DNA of 64,000 nt. Source: UMGS172 sp045546915 (GTDB lineage Bacteria; Bacillota; Clostridia; Oscillospirales; Acutalibacteraceae). The DNA is taken from contig JAZQDU010000025.1 in assembly GCA_045546915.1 (NCBI GenBank), positions 1 to 64,000 on the forward strand. The letters are read 5' to 3'. Position numbers and translations under genes: made by a program. How positions within the stretch are numbered: the first letter of the stretch is position 1; each line of letters begins with the position of its first letter. Positions 34,424-43,100 of this stretch are shown here, piece by piece. The notes below the pieces were generated by a model that saw only the letters and a list, made by a program, of their open reading frames with translations, was not told the origin of the DNA and made no database searches.

Positions 34424-35654
34424 CCAAATCCTCCTTATCTTCAATGAGACCGATATTGGGATGAAGTCCAACGAAATCCTCGTCTATTGAAATTTTACCA
34501 TCGTGAATTTCATCAAGTATTGTGGCAATTCTCCGTTGTTTCTTGTTGTATATATGGGCATAATTTTCGGTTATTTTGTTTTTTCCTTCATCATCTGACT
34601 TGTGACCCAATCTTTCGCCAATGAATTGTAAGGAAATGCCCATTGTCGCCAGCATAGAAGCATGGGAATGCCTTAATCCGTGAACAGTGATAGGTTCCAT
34701 ATTGATTTTGGAACAGCATTTGTCTTTGAAACTTTTAATTCTGCTCTTACTCAAAGGGAAAACCCTCTGATTTGGTGCTAAACCATATATGCTGTTCATA
34801 TATTCTTTGAGTTCTTCGGTTAAGAAATCTGGCATATATACATCCCGATTACTGAACTCTGTTTTTGGCGAGGTAATCAACTGCTTACCTTTAACAACTT
34901 GATAATTTTTTCTTACGGAGATAATACCTCTTTCAAGGTCTAAATCTGCTGGGGTTAATGCTAATAATTCTCCCGTGCGAAGACCACACCAGAAAAACAC
35001 TTGAAAAGCATAGTAATACTCTGGTCTGTATTGGGCTTCTTCTATAAACTTATAATATTGAGATAATTGCCAATATTTTGTTTTAGACCTTTTGGGTTTT
35101 CCGCAAATCCTATCAACGATTGGATTTTTTGGTAAGTTATGATATTTAACAGCGAAATTAAAAATCGCCGACAATTGATTTTCCACTGTCCGAAGGTACG
35201 ATTTAGCATATGCTTTTCCGTTTTTTTGCCGATATTTCTTTAATGTATCTTGCCAAGTTAAAATATCGTCGGGTGTTATTTCGTGAACAATCATATCTCC
35301 CAAAGGGGTAATACTTTCATCAACCGATTTAAGAATTTTGGTATTAATAATATTAACTTTATTCTCGTAAGAAGTTTCTTTATTATCATCATCAGAACGA
35401 AAATGAGACAGATACCTTTCAACGAGTTCTGCCATAGTCATATTTGCATCAGTGATAATTTTGGGAGAATTGCCTTGTATGAGTTTTGGGATGAGCAAAG
35501 GAAGGTCGCTTTGCATCCATTCCTTTGCTGTCTTGTAACTACCGAAACCTCTTTTGCAGGTACGATGCCTCTTACCCTTTACATCGCTGTAACTGTAAAA
35601 GACCCTGTAAAGTCGTTCACCATACTTGTTGATACTTGCACTATACTCGCTCAT
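34416..35654 (-). CDS. int: Tyrosine site-specific integrase
   Basis: The 412-residue phage-type integrase has an N-terminal arm-binding domain (RLYRVFYSYSDVKGKRHRT) and a core-binding domain (about 75-185). The catalytic domain has Arg in WCGLRTGELLALT (about 226), Lys in the beta-hairpin, HGLRHSHASML, GHKS and the nucleophile Tyr in ENYAHIY. It should integrate and excise element A at the guaA att sites. Arm-site pairs TGACTACAA at both ends of A are its likely second binding sites. It overlaps the RHH gene downstream and is two bases from the excisionase-like gene. Confidence 0.93.
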   Translation of the reverse strand: MSEYSASINKYGERLYRVFYSYSDVKGKRHRTCKRGFGSYKTAKEWMQSDLPLLIPKLIQGNSPKIITDANMTMAELVERYLSHFRSDDDNKETSYENKVNIINTKILKSVDESITPLGDMIVHEITPDDILTWQDTLKKYRQKNGKAYAKSYLRTVENQLSAIFNFAVKYHNLPKNPIVDRICGKPKRSKTKYWQLSQYYKFIEEAQYRPEYYYAFQVFFWCGLRTGELLALTPADLDLERGIISVRKNYQVVKGKQLITSPKTEFSNRDVYMPDFLTEELKEYMNSIYGLAPNQRVFPLSKSRIKSFKDKCCSKINMEPITVHGLRHSHASMLATMGISLQFIGERLGHKSDDEGKNKITENYAHIYNKKQRRIATILDEIHDGKISIDEDFVGLHPNIGLIEDKEDLDV

Positions 35655-35656
35655 AC

Positions 35657-35881
35657 TTATGCACCCACTCCCGTAACGACTGCTTCCAAACCAATTCGCT
35701 CGTAAAAATACTGGCGATTGGTTTTACCCGATAAAGTAAGATAACCTTCTTTTTCCAACTCATCGTTTAACCTATTGATTATACGGTAAGCATAGGCACG
35801 AGATACATCCATAATCTCCGCAACTTCGGTTGCTTTAATGAATATATCATTACTTTGAATGCTAATTTTTGTTTTAGTCAT
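35657..35881 (-). CDS. Excisionase-like helix-turn-helix protein
   Basis: A 74-residue protein with a winged HTH (FIKATEVAEIMDVSRAYAYR) followed by a wing (GYLTLSGKTNRQYF), typical of small DNA-bending excisionases that steer tyrosine integrases toward excision. The ATG at 35881 with AAGGAGGT seven bases upstream is better than an ATG 11 codons earlier. It lies directly before the integrase gene. Confidence 0.75.
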   Translation of the reverse strand: MTKTKISIQSNDIFIKATEVAEIMDVSRAYAYRIINRLNDELEKEGYLTLSGKTNRQYFYERIGLEAVVTGVGA

Positions 35882-35930
35882 ACAGATGACCTCCTTGAAA
35901 TAATTTTTTGGCATTGCTGCCTACATACCA

Positions 35931-35959
35931 ACCCCCCTTCTTACGAAATGCTGGGGGGT
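35931..35959. repeat. Hairpin in the excisionase leader
   Basis: ACCCCCC and GGGGGGT face each other around an 15-base loop, on the minus strand about 50 bases before the excisionase-like gene. It may be a transcription attenuator, since a T tract is lacking on either side. Confidence 0.4.
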
Positions 35960-36233
35960 AAGATATGTGCCGTGGAAACAAATGGACTTATCAAAGGAAC
36001 TTGTTTTATTATTTGAAGGAGGAATGTAGATTGGGTATGATTAAGTGCAAACCCAATCAAAATAAAACAAATCGTTCGCTTTGATATAATCCAGACAAAC
36101 CAGCATAACCAATTCTGTACACTCCTTTCGGTCTGGATTTTGGTATTGTTTTGCTTGGCTGTGCAGTTATTATAGACCATCCCAAAACCACTGTCAAAGT
36201 GCCAATTTTCAAAACTTTTTTGGGTTCTTAAAG

Positions 36234-36478
36234 AAAAAGTTTTCGAAAAAATACTCATTTTGTCTCTCAAAAACCGCTACGGGATATTTCGAAAAACTTT
36301 CTAAAATTAAGTTTTAAAAAAACATAGTTTTTTCGTCTCTCAAAAATAATTAGTACTTTTTTAAAAATTTTTTCGAGGCATTTTTCTTTGGATTTTTGCT
36401 TCTAAAAACAAGTTTTGCAAAATTGTATTAATTTCGTTTTTGAGAAACGGCGAGAGCCGATATTTTATAAACTTTTTT
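36234..36478. repeat. Palindromic repeat family, copies 1-3
   Basis: Three adjacent units at 36234-36300, 36309-36373 and 36410-36478. Copy 1 has arms AAAAAGTTTTCGAAA and TTTCGAAAAACTTT around a centre with TCTCTCAAA; copy 2 has the same centre; copy 3 has it reversed (TTTTTGAGAAA). The stretch 35882-36882 contains these units and a hairpin pair but no gene I can support. Confidence 0.7.
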
Positions 36479-36483
36479 AACAA

Positions 36484-36551
36484 ACAGCAATTTTAAACAC
36501 AAAAAATTGCTGTACACGACCCCGATGTGCAGAGGTCGATGGTACAGCAAT
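36484..36551. other. Paired hairpins, candidate replication or transfer origin
   Basis: ACAGCAATTTT (36484) pairs with AAAATTGCTGT (36503). The same second arm ATTGCTGTAC (36506) can instead pair with GTACAGCAAT (36542), with CGACC/GGTCG inside. Such competing hairpins next to a rolling-circle-type rep gene resemble double-strand or transfer origins. No nick site can be fixed by eye. Confidence 0.4.
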
Positions 36552-36882
36552 CGTTTACTACATATAATTTTTTAGGATAATAAAACAGATGTCTATATTT
36601 ACATATTTGGAGAAATTATTTCGATACAATCCTAATTGCCTATTATAAATATTAATTAGGAGAAGTGAAAACATTGTAATGCACATCGTTAAGTAAATAA
36701 TATTTTACTTTTGTTTTCATTTCAAGTATTTAAGCATAGCAAAGCAGACTATCACATCTTATATCTTTGAAAGAAACTTGAAAAAATCAAAAATATAAGG
36801 AAAAATAGTCTTGTGTATTGCAATATTATCCACACTAACATCGTAACCCAATATGTAAAGTGAATGTATGTTATAGGGTGGA

Positions 36883-37902
36883 CTATGAACTGTCGAGATA
36901 CCATTTTGTTTTTCTGGCAGTATCTCTTACAATAGATTTGTTGTTGCGGTAATTGTTTGCTGTATTGTTCCATATCCGTTTCTTCTTTCTTTGTATAGTC
37001 ATTATCGTATTGCAAACTTTAATCTTTAATGTGAACGGCACTTCGCAAGAATATGGGCATATTCCGAGTTCCTTGAACTTGCGGGTTACTGCAAGTTGTT
37101 TTGTCCGTTCTTTTTTATTATCAAACGATGACTCATCGTTAATTTGTTTTAGCGACTGTCGTAATGATGGTTGGGTGATATGCTCCAATGCAATTTGATG
37201 GACTTCTTGTCTTGTAACGATTTTCTTATCAATACCGTATTTACCCAGTTGTTTATTCCAAACCAGTTCAACCGACACCTGATTGGTAAGCACCTGATGT
37301 AAGTTCGGGCGGTATCCCCAAAGAGCAGTAGCAGATTTTCTATTCATTTGAAACTCAAATCGGATGGTAGGGTCTAACTGCTCACGAAGTTTCTTTGGGA
37401 TATGTTTATCCAAATCCTTACGATAAACCCTTAACCCATTGCCCTTGGCTGTTAAAGAAGTGAACCCTGTGGGGTAGTCCTCTCGCTTCTCATAAGCAAG
37501 AGGCAATATTTTTCTGGCGAATTCCATAACTGCCTCGGCAGTGTCTTTTTTCGCAAACACAAAATCACGGTTGATATCGACACGGCAAATATCCATATCT
37601 TTTGTGCTGACATTTATGCCGAGTTCCTTTTCAATGGTTGACACAATAATGTGCTCAACGGCATCGGACTGATTAAAATTGTAGGCAGTTACATTTGTAC
37701 CCGTAAGTAGTTTCGGCACCGAGAAATGCAATTCAAGATTGCATTGACCAAGGTAGTATGCAATATAAATGCTTGAACCGTTTTCAAGTTTGACCTTTTT
37801 ATATACTTTATAGCAATTCTTCTTGCTTTTCTTCCAACCATTTTTGTGCTTTATTTTGTCACTTATAATATTTTTTAGATTGATGTGAATAGTGTCCAAC
37901 AT
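36883..37902 (-). CDS. Phage/plasmid replication protein, gene II/X family
   Basis: A 339-residue protein with ICRVDINRDFVFAKKDTAEA, YPTGFTSLTAKGNGLRVYRK and LDPTIRFEFQMNRKSA, blocks of the gene II/X-type initiators that nick DNA for rolling-circle replication. The C-terminal 80 residues are basic and possibly less conserved. GGGAGGTG lies eight bases before the ATG. In an integrative element such a protein could start replication after excision and may double as the mobilization nickase; I see no separate relaxase. The family assignment is by pattern only. Confidence 0.65.
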   Translation of the reverse strand: MLDTIHINLKNIISDKIKHKNGWKKSKKNCYKVYKKVKLENGSSIYIAYYLGQCNLELHFSVPKLLTGTNVTAYNFNQSDAVEHIIVSTIEKELGINVSTKDMDICRVDINRDFVFAKKDTAEAVMEFARKILPLAYEKREDYPTGFTSLTAKGNGLRVYRKDLDKHIPKKLREQLDPTIRFEFQMNRKSATALWGYRPNLHQVLTNQVSVELVWNKQLGKYGIDKKIVTRQEVHQIALEHITQPSLRQSLKQINDESSFDNKKERTKQLAVTRKFKELGICPYSCEVPFTLKIKVCNTIMTIQRKKKRIWNNTANNYRNNKSIVRDTARKTKWYLDSS

Positions 37903-37988
37903 ACCTGTTTCACCTCCCTTTTTATGTAGTGGTGAAACGATTACAACATTTTTTTAAAAATTTCAAGTGCAGCAAAATCGGTGATTCC

Positions 37989-38126
37989 CGAAAAGTTTTT
38001 AATAAAATCGGGAATTTGATTTTTGAGAGGCGAGAACCATATGCTTTTAAAAAACTTTTTCGCAAAAATAAATTTTGAAAAAATTTTCAGAGTTCAAAAC
38101 ACAGAGATTTTTGAAAACTTTTTTGC
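37989..38126. repeat. Palindromic repeat family, copies 4-5
   Basis: Copy 4 (37989-38062) has arms CGAAAAGTTTTTAA and TTAAAAAACTTTTTCG around TTTTTGAGAGGCGAG. Copy 5 (38062-38126) has arms GCAAAAA and TTTTTTGC around a centre with CAGAGTTC. Both lie upstream of the replication gene. Confidence 0.65.
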
Positions 38127-38136
38127 ATAAAGCAGC

Positions 38137-38168
38137 AAAACTCCGACTTCGATTTCGTCGGAGTTTTT
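38137..38168 (+). terminator. Hairpin terminator
   Basis: AAAACTCCGAC pairs with GTCGGAGTTTT, then T2 more. No gene precedes it on the plus strand, so it may shield the rep region. Confidence 0.7.
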
Positions 38169-38180
38169 TGTGTGTCAAAG

Positions 38181-38230
38181 TATGGTTATAAGTATGGTTA
38201 AAAATATGGTTATTAAGGACCATATTTTAA
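38181..38230. repeat. Iteron-like TATGGTTA repeats
   Basis: Three TATGGTTA copies at an exact 12-base step (38181, 38193, 38205), followed by the inverted CCATATTTTAA. They could be operator or replication-protein sites. The stretch 38170-38567 otherwise contains only a doubtful 72-codon frame and AATCGTCT-type repeats at about 38411-38480. Confidence 0.5.
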
Positions 38231-38567
38231 CCTATAAAACTGACAATAAGTATATTTCCACCCGTCCTCCCTTCATAATTCAAAAAAAGAAAATTGTACT
38301 GAATAAATTACCAAAATTATACCGTTTAAAAAATACAATTATAAATCAGACCTTTTTAAAAACGAGGCCCTCTCTTATAATAAACTAACAAAAAGGGTTA
38401 AAAACGATTGTAGAATACCATCATATAGGGATATTAGTGCTCAATCGTCTGTAAACAATCGCAAATCGTCTAAAATCGTTTCAGGGTATCATTTTTTCGC
38501 TTTTAATTTTATAACATCCACTATTTTAAGAATTGCGGTGAGTGGATAGTATTTTTAAAACATATGG

Positions 38568-38596
38568 CTGACTTTTCATAACCCGTGCGCTATAAT
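38568..38596 (+). promoter_or_regulatory. Promoter of the 176-residue protein gene
   Basis: CTGACT (38568-38573), 17 bases, TATAAT (38591-38596), 28 bases before the ATG. Confidence 0.6.
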
Positions 38597-38624
38597 TTAA
38601 ACACTAATTTTTAGGAGTGTTTTT

Positions 38625-39155
38625 ATGAATATTAATAACAACTTATTTGAAGCCATCACCCGCAATTTGAATATGGTTCTTGATACCGTTCCTGCCCACC
38701 CCAAGACCAAAACCCGTGAATATGAGTATTATGCAATGGACTGTTGTGTATCGGCGCTTATGACTTATTATCAGTGCCCAGACCATTCTAAAAAAGACCC
38801 TAAAAAATTACTATCCTTTGTTTTTGACGGTGGGATTATTATTAGAAGTCTTTGCGATAGCGAGAAGGATTTTGAGAAACGGCAATTACTTGTATCCGAC
38901 TTTTTTGAGAATTACGATTTGTGGTCGGACGGTTGGTTTGATAAAATGTTCAAAGACGATAGTATTCGCACTGATATTGAAAACAGCCGAGAACTAACGA
39001 TATCGGAAACGACCTATCTTACCTATCATAATTATGGAGTTGAAATTGCCGACAATGGCAGGTTGCAGGATATGGTAACCGTGCTCGTCGCCGTCTTTAT
39101 GTTTGCTTCAAGAATTAAAGTGGATTTGTGTCAGGTCTTATGCTCGGCGGATTAA
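38625..39155 (+). CDS. Hypothetical element protein
   Basis: A 176-residue acidic, mostly helical soluble protein with no signal peptide. It begins MNINNNLFEAITRNLN and has a middle part rich in Asp, Trp and Phe (FFENYDLWSDGWFDKMF). AGGAG precedes the ATG and a good promoter lies upstream, with terminator hairpins downstream, so it is a free-standing gene. I do not recognise it. Confidence 0.7.
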   Translation: MNINNNLFEAITRNLNMVLDTVPAHPKTKTREYEYYAMDCCVSALMTYYQCPDHSKKDPKKLLSFVFDGGIIIRSLCDSEKDFEKRQLLVSDFFENYDLWSDGWFDKMFKDDSIRTDIENSRELTISETTYLTYHNYGVEIADNGRLQDMVTVLVAVFMFASRIKVDLCQVLCSAD

Positions 39156-39184
39156 TTTTTAATATTTGTAATTTTGTGAAAAAT

Positions 39185-39252
39185 GAGTTTTGAAAATTAT
39201 GCTGCATTTCATCTCTCAAAGTTCAGATACCCGTAAAATCAAAAACTTTTTT
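39185..39252. repeat. Palindromic repeat family, copy 6
   Basis: Arms GAGTTTTGAAAAT and ATCAAAAACTTTTTT around the best-conserved centre ATCTCTCAAAGTTCAG, which is identical in copy 9. Confidence 0.7.
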
Positions 39253-39312
39253 GAGCATCGCCGTCAGGATGATGGCAAATATCTTTAAAAACTATATAAA
39301 AATTCCGAAAAA

Positions 39313-39344
39313 AATAGCGGTCGCAAAAAAAGCGGCCGCTATTC
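39313..39344 (+). terminator. Hairpin terminator-like structure
   Basis: AATAGCGG-t-CGC pairs with GCG-g-CCGCTATT, downstream of the 176-residue protein gene; a T tract is lacking. Confidence 0.5.
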
Positions 39345-39461
39345 CTGTATTTTGCCTTTTCAAAATACAATATCCCATTTATTTCATATTAAAGGATGAA
39401 AGAACTTCGGTGAGTTCCGTATAAATAGTAAAGCATTAGTAATAAAAAATCAAGTAACAAA

Positions 39462-39497
39462 GAAAACGGCAGCGAGAAAGTACTCGTTGCCGTTTCC
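39462..39497 (+). terminator. Hairpin terminator
   Basis: GAAAACGGCAGCGAG pairs with CTCGTTGCCGTTTC, followed by CTTT. Confidence 0.6.
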
Positions 39498-39595
39498 TTT
39501 ACCTAAAAATTTTACATAATAAAGGAAGTTCTAAATGACAATTTAATAATACTGTCCTATGCTTTTTAAATCAAGAATTCTACCAGCACAGCAAG

Positions 39596-39852
39596 AAGTT
39601 TTCAAAATTACACATAATTCGATTTTCAGAGACCGCAGGGGCATTTTTTATGAAACTTTTATTATGCTAAAAAAGTTTTAAAATTTCAGCCGTTTTTATC
39701 TCTAAAAAATGAAAATAGCGAAATCTTATAAACTTTTAATAAGAAGATACAGTCTAAGCTGCAGTAATAAAATCTCATCATTAAAAAGTTTCTAAAAACA
39801 CGGTTGCTCCTATCTCTCAAAGTTCAGAAAATGGTATTTTTAAAAACTTTCT
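39596..39852. repeat. Palindromic repeat family, copies 7-9
   Basis: Units at 39596-39660, 39670-39740 and 39783-39852. Each has AAGTTT...AAAA at the left, AAACTTT at the right, and a centre of TTTCAGAGA, ATCTCTAAAA or ATCTCTCAAAGTTCAG. They fill the gap before the adhesin promoter; no gene is seen in 39156-39880. Confidence 0.7.
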
Positions 39853-39883
39853 TTTACCTATTGGCGAAATTTTAGTAAAAGGC

Positions 39884-39912
39884 TTGTAAAATAAGACCTT
39901 TTGGTGTATAAT
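39884..39912 (+). promoter_or_regulatory. Promoter of the collagen-like adhesin gene
   Basis: TTGTAA (39884-39889), 17 bases, TATAAT (39907-39912), about 230 bases before the start codon. Confidence 0.65.
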
Positions 39913-39949
39913 AACATAGCCAAATTATATTAACCCGAAAACTGAATAG

Positions 39950-40123
39950 CGAAGAACATTTTATGTCCGTGGGGATATTATACCCTTTTTTCTCATACCC
40001 TGAATTTGATAAAAATGCAAATTCCATCGGTATGAGTGAATTTAATGTTCTTCGTGTTGATATAGTTTGGCGACTATCGGAGTTTGCATTTTTTGTGCGG
40101 TTACTTCGGTGGCCGCACTTTTT
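39950..40123 (+). promoter_or_regulatory. Structured leader with terminator before the adhesin gene
   Basis: An 11-bp stem (CGAAGAACATT at 39950 with AATGTTCTTCG at 40044) encloses an 8-bp stem CTCATACC/GGTATGAG (39992/40029) capped by GAATTT/AAATTC. The loop segment TGCAAATTCC (40016) can also pair over ten positions with GGAGTTTGCA (40079). A terminator GTGCGG/CCGCAC with a CTTCGG loop and T5 (40095-40123) ends seven bases before AGGAGG. This is the build of an attenuating riboswitch or protein-bound leader. I recognise no known class. Confidence 0.55.
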
Positions 40124-40142
40124 ATTTTCAGGAGGAATAAAA

Positions 40143-43100
40143 ATGAAAGGGTCATTACTCAAAAAAACACTCGCAATAATCGTAGCAATAGTGCTGGTTA
40201 TTGGCATCTCGGCAGGTACTGCTATTCTTATTGATAAGAAAAGTGTTCCTGCTATGACCACTATTGAGAACGGTCTTTCTGCTTATGAACTGGCTGTTAA
40301 GTACGGTTATGATGGCACTGTTCAAGAGTGGTTAGAAAGTCTGAACGGCAAATCGGCATACGATATTGCCAAGGAGAACGGTTACACTGGTAGCGAGACC
40401 GATTGGACCGCATCTCTTAAAGCAACCGCAGGAAAAGACGGTGTAGGTATTAAGACCGCTGCTTTCTCTGATAGCAACGAACTGCTTATCACTCTTACCG
40501 ATGGCACTGTTTTAAATCTCGGTGTTGCCGACGGTCTTAATGGCAAGGACGGTACAAACGGAAAAGATGGTGTAAACGGCAAGGACGGTGCCGACGGCAA
40601 AGATGGTGCTAACGGTACTGATGGTAAAGATGGTGTAGGTATTACTTCGGCAAATATCAATGCCGAGGGTCAACTCGTGCTGTCTTTCTCTGATGGCAAG
40701 ACTGTCAACCTTGATAAAGTTGTCGGCATGAATGGTGCAGACGGCATCGGTATTTCTTCTACCACTATCAATACTGATGGCGAACTTGTAATTACATATA
40801 CAAACGGCCAGACTGCTAACCTTGGTGTTGTTATCGGTGCCAAGGGTGATAAGGGCGAAACTGGTGCAACGGGTGCTACTGGTGCAACAGGTGCCCAAGG
40901 TGAGCAGGGTCTCCAAGGTGAAAAGGGAGACAAAGGCGACAAGGGTGATAAAGGTGACCAAGGCGAACAGGGTCTCCAAGGTGCTACTGGTGCGACTGGT
41001 AACGATGGTGTAAGCATCACCAAGACTGAAATCAATAACAAGGGTGAACTCGTTATCACTCTTTCCGATGATACCGTGTCTAACCTCGGTGTCGTTGTAG
41101 GTGCCAAGGGTGATAAGGGCGAAACGGGTGCTACTGGTGCAACAGGTGCCCAAGGCGAAAAGGGCGACAAAGGTGACACTGGTGCACAGGGCGAACAAGG
41201 CATTCAGGGCATCCAAGGTGAGCAAGGTATCAGTGTAACTGGTGCTGAAATCAACTCTAACGGCGAACTCGTTCTCATTTTTTCTAACAATCAAAGAACC
41301 AATGTCGGCAATGTAATTGGAGCCAAGGGCGACCAAGGTGAAAAGGGCGAAACTGGTGCGACAGGTGCTGCTGGTGCACAGGGTGAGCAAGGTATCCAAG
41401 GTGTGCAGGGTGAAAAGGGTGATAAAGGCGACAAGGGTGACACAGGTGCCGCAGGTAATGACGGTGTAAGTGTAACCAAAACCGAAATCAACCAGAGAGG
41501 CGAACTCGTTATTACCCTTTCCGATGATACCGTATCTAATCTCGGTGTCGTTGTAGGTGCCAAGGGCGAAAAAGGAGATAAAGGCGACAAGGGCGACCAA
41601 GGTGAACAAGGTATTCAAGGTATTCAGGGTGTCCAAGGCGAGAAGGGCGAAACTGGTGCAACGGGTGCCGCTGGCCAAGATGGCGACGACGGTGTTGGCA
41701 TTGAAACCATCGTTATAGAAAACGGAAACCTTAAAATAACCCTCACTAATGAAACCACTCTTGACCTTGGTAACATCAAGGGTGAAAAGGGCGATAAGGG
41801 AGATACTGGTGCAACAGGTGCTACTGGTGCACAAGGCGAAAAAGGCGATAAGGGTGACCAAGGTATTCAGGGTGTTCAAGGCGAAACTGGTAACGGAATT
41901 GCTTCTGCCACTATCAATGAATACGGTGAACTTGTAATTGTATATACAAACGGTTCCGATATTAACCTTGGCAATGTAATTGGAGCCAAGGGCGATAAGG
42001 GCGACAAGGGCGAAACTGGTGCGACAGGTGCTACTGGTGCACAGGGCGAGCAAGGTCTTAAAGGTGACACTGGTGCTGCTGGTGTAGGTGTTGCTTCTAT
42101 TGATATCAATGAAGATGGCGAACTTGTTATCACATATACCGAGGGTGAACCTGTAAATCTCGGTAAAATCATCGGACCTCAAGGTGTACAGGGTATCCAA
42201 GGTGAAAAAGGCGACAAAGGCGACAAAGGCGATAAGGGTGAAATTGGTGCTACTGGTGCAAACGGTTTAACCCCGTATATTAATGCCGAGGGCAACTGGC
42301 AAATCGGTGACGAAGATACTGGCATCAAGGCTGCTGGTACCAATGGAACAAACGGTACTAATGGTACTAACGGCACGAATGGTGAGAACGGTCTTACCCC
42401 TTATATCAATGACAATGGCAACTGGCAAATCGGTGACGAAGACACAGGCATTAAAGCTGCAGGTGTCAACGGAACAAATGGTGATTCTGCTTACGATATT
42501 GCCAAGAAAAACGGTTTTGTAGGCACCGAAGAGGAATGGTTGGCTTCTCTCAAAGGCGAACAAGGCCAGCAAGGTATTCAGGGTATCCAAGGTGAAAAGG
42601 GTGACACTGGTGCCAAAGGTGATAAAGGCGACAAGGGTGACCAAGGTATCAAGGGCGATACGGGTACAGGTGTCTCCAAGGTTGAAATCATCGAAGATAA
42701 ACTTGTAATAACCCTTTCTGATACCACTGTTATTAACCTTGGCAACATTAAGGGTGCCAAGGGTGATAAAGGCGACCAAGGCGAACAAGGTGTAAGCATT
42801 ACCGCAGTTACTCTTACTGTTGACGGCGACCTTTCTATGACATTCTCGTCTGGTGAAACCATCCCACTTGGTAATATTAAAGGTCAAGATGGTGCAGACG
42901 GTGTCGGTATTGATGAAATCTATATTCAGGACGGCAACCTTTATGTAAAGAAAACCACAGATACCAATGCTGTTAACCTCGGTTCTGTTAAGGGAGAAAA
43001 GGGAGATAAAGGCGATAAAGGTGACACTGGTGAGCAAGGCCCGAAGGGTGATAAAGGTGACAAGGGTGATACTGGTGCCGCAGGTCGTGGAATTGTAAAG

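Noticed and set aside
36752..37015. Minus-strand frame overlapping the end of the replication gene in another register, considered as a frameshifted C-terminus or separate gene
   Set aside because: No good ribosome site, ends in a Phe/Ile-rich run of AT-rich DNA, and the replication gene frame itself continues smoothly.
38170..38388. Plus-strand frame of 72 codons
   Set aside because: It runs through the TATGGTTA repeats, starts at a GTG without a ribosome site and has no recognisable features beyond Lys/Ile bias of AT-rich DNA.
36234..39852. CRISPR array, suggested by repeated short units
   Set aside because: Units are palindromic, diverged and irregularly spaced, lack unique spacers of even length, and no cas genes are present.
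39950..40054. Invertible segment for phase variation of the adhesin, using the 11-bp inverted repeats and the serine recombinase
   Set aside because: The promoter is outside the repeats and nothing inside looks like a promoter. The nested stems and the terminator fit RNA structure better. Not excluded without read data.
40512..42200. Very long open frame antisense to the adhesin gene (over 560 codons)
   Set aside because: It is a mirror of the Gly-X-Y repeats, whose codon pattern has no stops in the opposite strand. It has no ribosome site, and its residues are a monotonous Thr/Leu/Phe repeat.
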